Below are positions 61,446 through 64,000 of a stretch of 64,000 bases of DNA, piece by piece. The position numbers were made by a program, and so were the translations under genes. The notes beneath the pieces are model-generated. The model was not told the DNA's origin. It saw only the letters and a program-made list of their open reading frames with translations, and searched no databases. Each line of letters begins with the position of its first letter. Position 1 is the first letter of the stretch. Origin of the DNA: Caecitellus pseudoparvulus (taxonomy: Eukaryota > Bigyra: Bicosoecida); NCBI GenBank assembly GCA_965644315.1, contig CBFFRQ010000026.1:1-64000 (forward strand). Reading direction: 5' to 3'.

Positions 61446-64000
61446 TCAACGGGTGGCCGGCGTGGGCCCAGTGCCCGCCTTGCCCCCCCGCCGCCGCCGC
61501 AGCGCAGCCCTGCGTTGAGCGCGGTACTCTTTGAACTGCGCCTCCTTGCGCGCACGAGCTGAGGTCGCGGGGGAAGGCACCCCGTGCGCCTTGAATGCCC
61601 GCGTCGGCCGCAGGTACGACTCCGTGCCAGCCACGGCGAAAGCGGTGGTGCCGGGGACACTGCCTGGTGGGCCCACCCACTTGCCCTGAGCGTCACGGTG
61701 GGGCACCGCGCCAGGCGCATCGCCCGCCGACCCCCCGCCATCCACGTCCCCGCCCCCCTCCTCCGCCGCCTCCGCGTCCGCTGCAGCCAGCAACGCAGCG
61801 AACTGGGCGTCTCGACTCGCACTGACGTCATCCTCAGTCAAGTGCCCTTCCAGGGCTGCGGCGAAGATGGCGCCACCGGTGCGCCCAGACACCCGCGACC
61901 CCATCACGCTGTCCATGTGCAGCACCTCATCCTCCTCCTCCGCTGCCGCGGCGGCGGCCGCCTCCGCCTCCGCCAAGGCGCCTGCCGCATCCAGCTGTGC
62001 GAGTGGAGTGGGCGACCCGCCCCCCCCCGCCACCCCCGCCACACGCACAGCCACCTCCCCCGTCACATCCCGGACACCGGGGCGGGGCCCCTCTGCCAGC
62101 TTGCGCTCCAGGGCGGCCTTGCGTACGGCTGCCCGGCGGGCCTGCAGGTCTTCGAAGGAGGAGCTGAGGCGGTTCAGCGAGAAGTCTGACACGTACTGCT
62201 TGAGGGCGCGCTGGGAGGCGGTGAGGCGGCTGCCGCCTGCCGTGCGGCTGGTGACGCCAGTCATCACAGAGGAGGCGTCCCCCCCGCCGGACCCCGCCCC
62301 CCCCTCCCGCTCCATGGACCCCTCCACCAGGGCGTTCGCCAGAGCCAGAGCGTCCAGCCCTCCAAGCGGGGCGTGGGGTGAGCGGCTGGCGGGGGCAGTG
62401 GGGGGGCGGCGGAGGGGGGGGCTGTCTCCTCCTCCATGGACCCCCCTCCCTCCACCGCCTCCCGTGCCAGGCGCTCAATGGGCGTCTCCCCCACGTCCGG
62501 TGCGAACTGCACCCCGCGCCGAGGGGGGGGGGCCTCCAGCACCACCTGGGGGGGGGGTTCAGGGGGGGCCACACCCCCCCCCTGTTCACGCGCCTGCAGT
62601 GCCTGGGACTGGCGGGCGTGGGCAGGGGGGGGCTTCTTCTTGCCTCGCTTCTTGCCCTTGGCCGCTGCTACCCGCCGCTGCAGCTTGGAGGGGGACACCT
62701 TGTCTGCGAAGTAGGTGGAGTTGGGGGGGGGGGCCTTCACACGGGGGCCGGTGGTCAGTGCGTCCCGGTCTGGGCTGTACCGCGTGAAGTGGCGCTTGTC
62801 TCTCGCAGCGACGTGGGGCAGCCACATGTGGCTGGGGATGCTGCGGGGAGGCGAGGCGGTGGGCGGGGACGTGGGCCCATCCTCCCCCACTTCGTCGCTG
62901 AACACGGCACTGCCGACACCCGACACGCCCGCACTGCGCCGGGTGGCCAGGGCGTGTTCCACGAACACCGTCATGGACGAGGGCGACCTCGCATCGCGCG
63001 ACGCCACCCTGCGACTGGGCACCTTGGCCCCCACGCCCGTCTTGCCCTGGGGGGACCCTGCCGCCGTCGCCACGAGACAGGTGTGCACTGCTGCTTGCAG
63101 TGGTGGGGGGGGCGCATCGCTCAGCGCCCAGCCAGGCAGCAGTACCCGCAGCAAGTGGTTCTCGGCGTCAGACACGACGACGAGGGGGGGCAGGTACTCC
63201 GAGGGGGGGGGGACCCCGCCCCCCCCCAGCCCAGCATGCGGCAGCACACACACGTCCATGGGGCAGCGGAAGGCTGCCCGCACAGCGGCGCCGTCGGCAT
63301 AACCCGCCTTGGAGGGGGGTACCAGGCGAGGGCGAGGGGGGGTGGCACCCCCCTCCACCATCTCCCCCGCCAGCCCCGGCACCGACCGCGCGACGTCGGC
63401 CGGGAGGAGGGTGCCGCCCGGCACGCCGACGGGGCCGGTGACGGACGTAACGTGGGCGAAACGCACGGCGAAGGGCACCTGCCGCCCCAGCCCTTGCAGC
63501 ATGCCCGCCCCCACGTCTGTGATGTTGAGGGCTGGGCCCAGCATGCGGATGGCGCCATTGCCGGAGTCGGCGATGAGCGCCACGGTGACGACACGTGGGC
63601 CCATGTCCTCCGCAGGTGGCGCCACCCGCCGCTCCTTGGCGCGCACCCGGTGCCGTCGGCTGGCACTGCCGCTGCGGCCCCGACTGGAGGACCGTGAGCG
63701 CCGAGAGGCCACGGACCGGCCGTCGTCCTCATCATCCGTGTCGAGGCCAGGGCTGGACCAGGCGGAGCCTGGGCTGATGGCCCGCAACAGGTGACTCTGC
63801 CCCGCCCCGCGCAAGTACTCGCCACGCACTGCGCGCTCGTACGCTTGGCGTGGCACGTGCAGCAGGGCCAAGCCGTGTGGTGCCCGCAGCAGAGCCCTGG
63901 CAGCAGGGCCGTCTCGGAAACCAGGCACACCGCTGCTGCCGCCGCCGCTGCTGCCTGTGGCGGGGGCCTTCGACTGGGGGCCGCCGGAAGGGGTGGGCCC
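61446..64000 (-). CDS. NHL-repeat-like protein, 5' end beyond the window
   Basis: The frame enters from the right window edge without a start codon and stops at TGA 61446-61448. Near the N-terminal side are NHL beta-propeller-like strands: VALIADSGNGAIRMLGP and PLVVVSDAENHLLRVLLPG, the typical D-x-x-N-h-x-h-R pattern. A basic segment (KLQRRVAAAKGKKRGKKK) and GVQFAPDVGETPIERLAREA follow. Between about 62440 and 62340 the frame changes. The downstream frame then continues as LDALALANALVEGSME and a helical region (ALKQYVSDFSLNRLSSSFED) to an Arg-rich C-terminus. A 56-nt intron with a weak donor (GTCCAT) and a good acceptor (CCGCCAG) would fix the frame, as would one extra C in a C7 run. Function unknown. 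Confidence 0.6.

Overview
This is nuclear DNA of a GC-rich, gene-dense, flagellated microbial eukaryote. Short spliceosomal introns, an axonemal-type dynein heavy chain, a membrane-type dihydroorotate dehydrogenase, the ribosome-assembly Brix protein PPAN/SSF1, the splicing factor PRP39 and cytochrome c all support this. The species cannot be assigned from the sequence. High-GC flagellated protists such as bicosoecid stramenopiles, and several GC-rich algal groups, would fit. I see no plastid or prokaryotic gene.

Layout, left to right: 3' end of an unknown membrane-anchored gene (+); PRP39 (+); RNA 3'-terminal phosphate cyclase (+); a 7.4-kb single-ORF orphan gene (-); TMEM161 (+); cytochrome c in six exons (-); a 17-repeat ankyrin protein (+); a divergent cytosolic HSP70 (-); a 4720-residue dynein heavy chain whose second exon is 14 kb (-); an orphan P-loop NTPase (+); two orphan membrane proteins (-,-); PPAN (+); a disordered nuclear-type protein ending in a SUMO-interacting motif (+); DHODH (-); a FAF2/UBXD8-like UBX protein (+); a giant WD40 protein (+); adenylosuccinate synthase (+); and an NHL-repeat protein cut by the right window edge (-).

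Most conserved genes only read correctly after splicing, so I reconstructed exon joins by frame, homology and GT/CAG sites. In 28 inferred coding introns of 62-184 nt every acceptor is CAG, and 15 donors are GTGCGT, more than the usual GTRAGT form. In several genes the introns sit only near the 5' end, while cytochrome c keeps five introns and has internal exons of 14, 18 and 21 nt.

Conserved housekeeping and flagellar genes lie in very GC-rich, tightly packed stretches with convergent 3' ends 30-120 bp apart. The regions at about 15.6-23.3 kb and 37.5-43.6 kb look AT-richer and carry most of the lineage-specific material: the ankyrin array, the active-site-divergent HSP70, the orphan NTPase and the orphan membrane proteins. 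I found no transposon, CRISPR array, rRNA or convincing tRNA. No clear multi-gene novel system stands out. The best candidates for something undescribed are the altered HSP70, the recently expanded ankyrin protein and the orphan NTPase.
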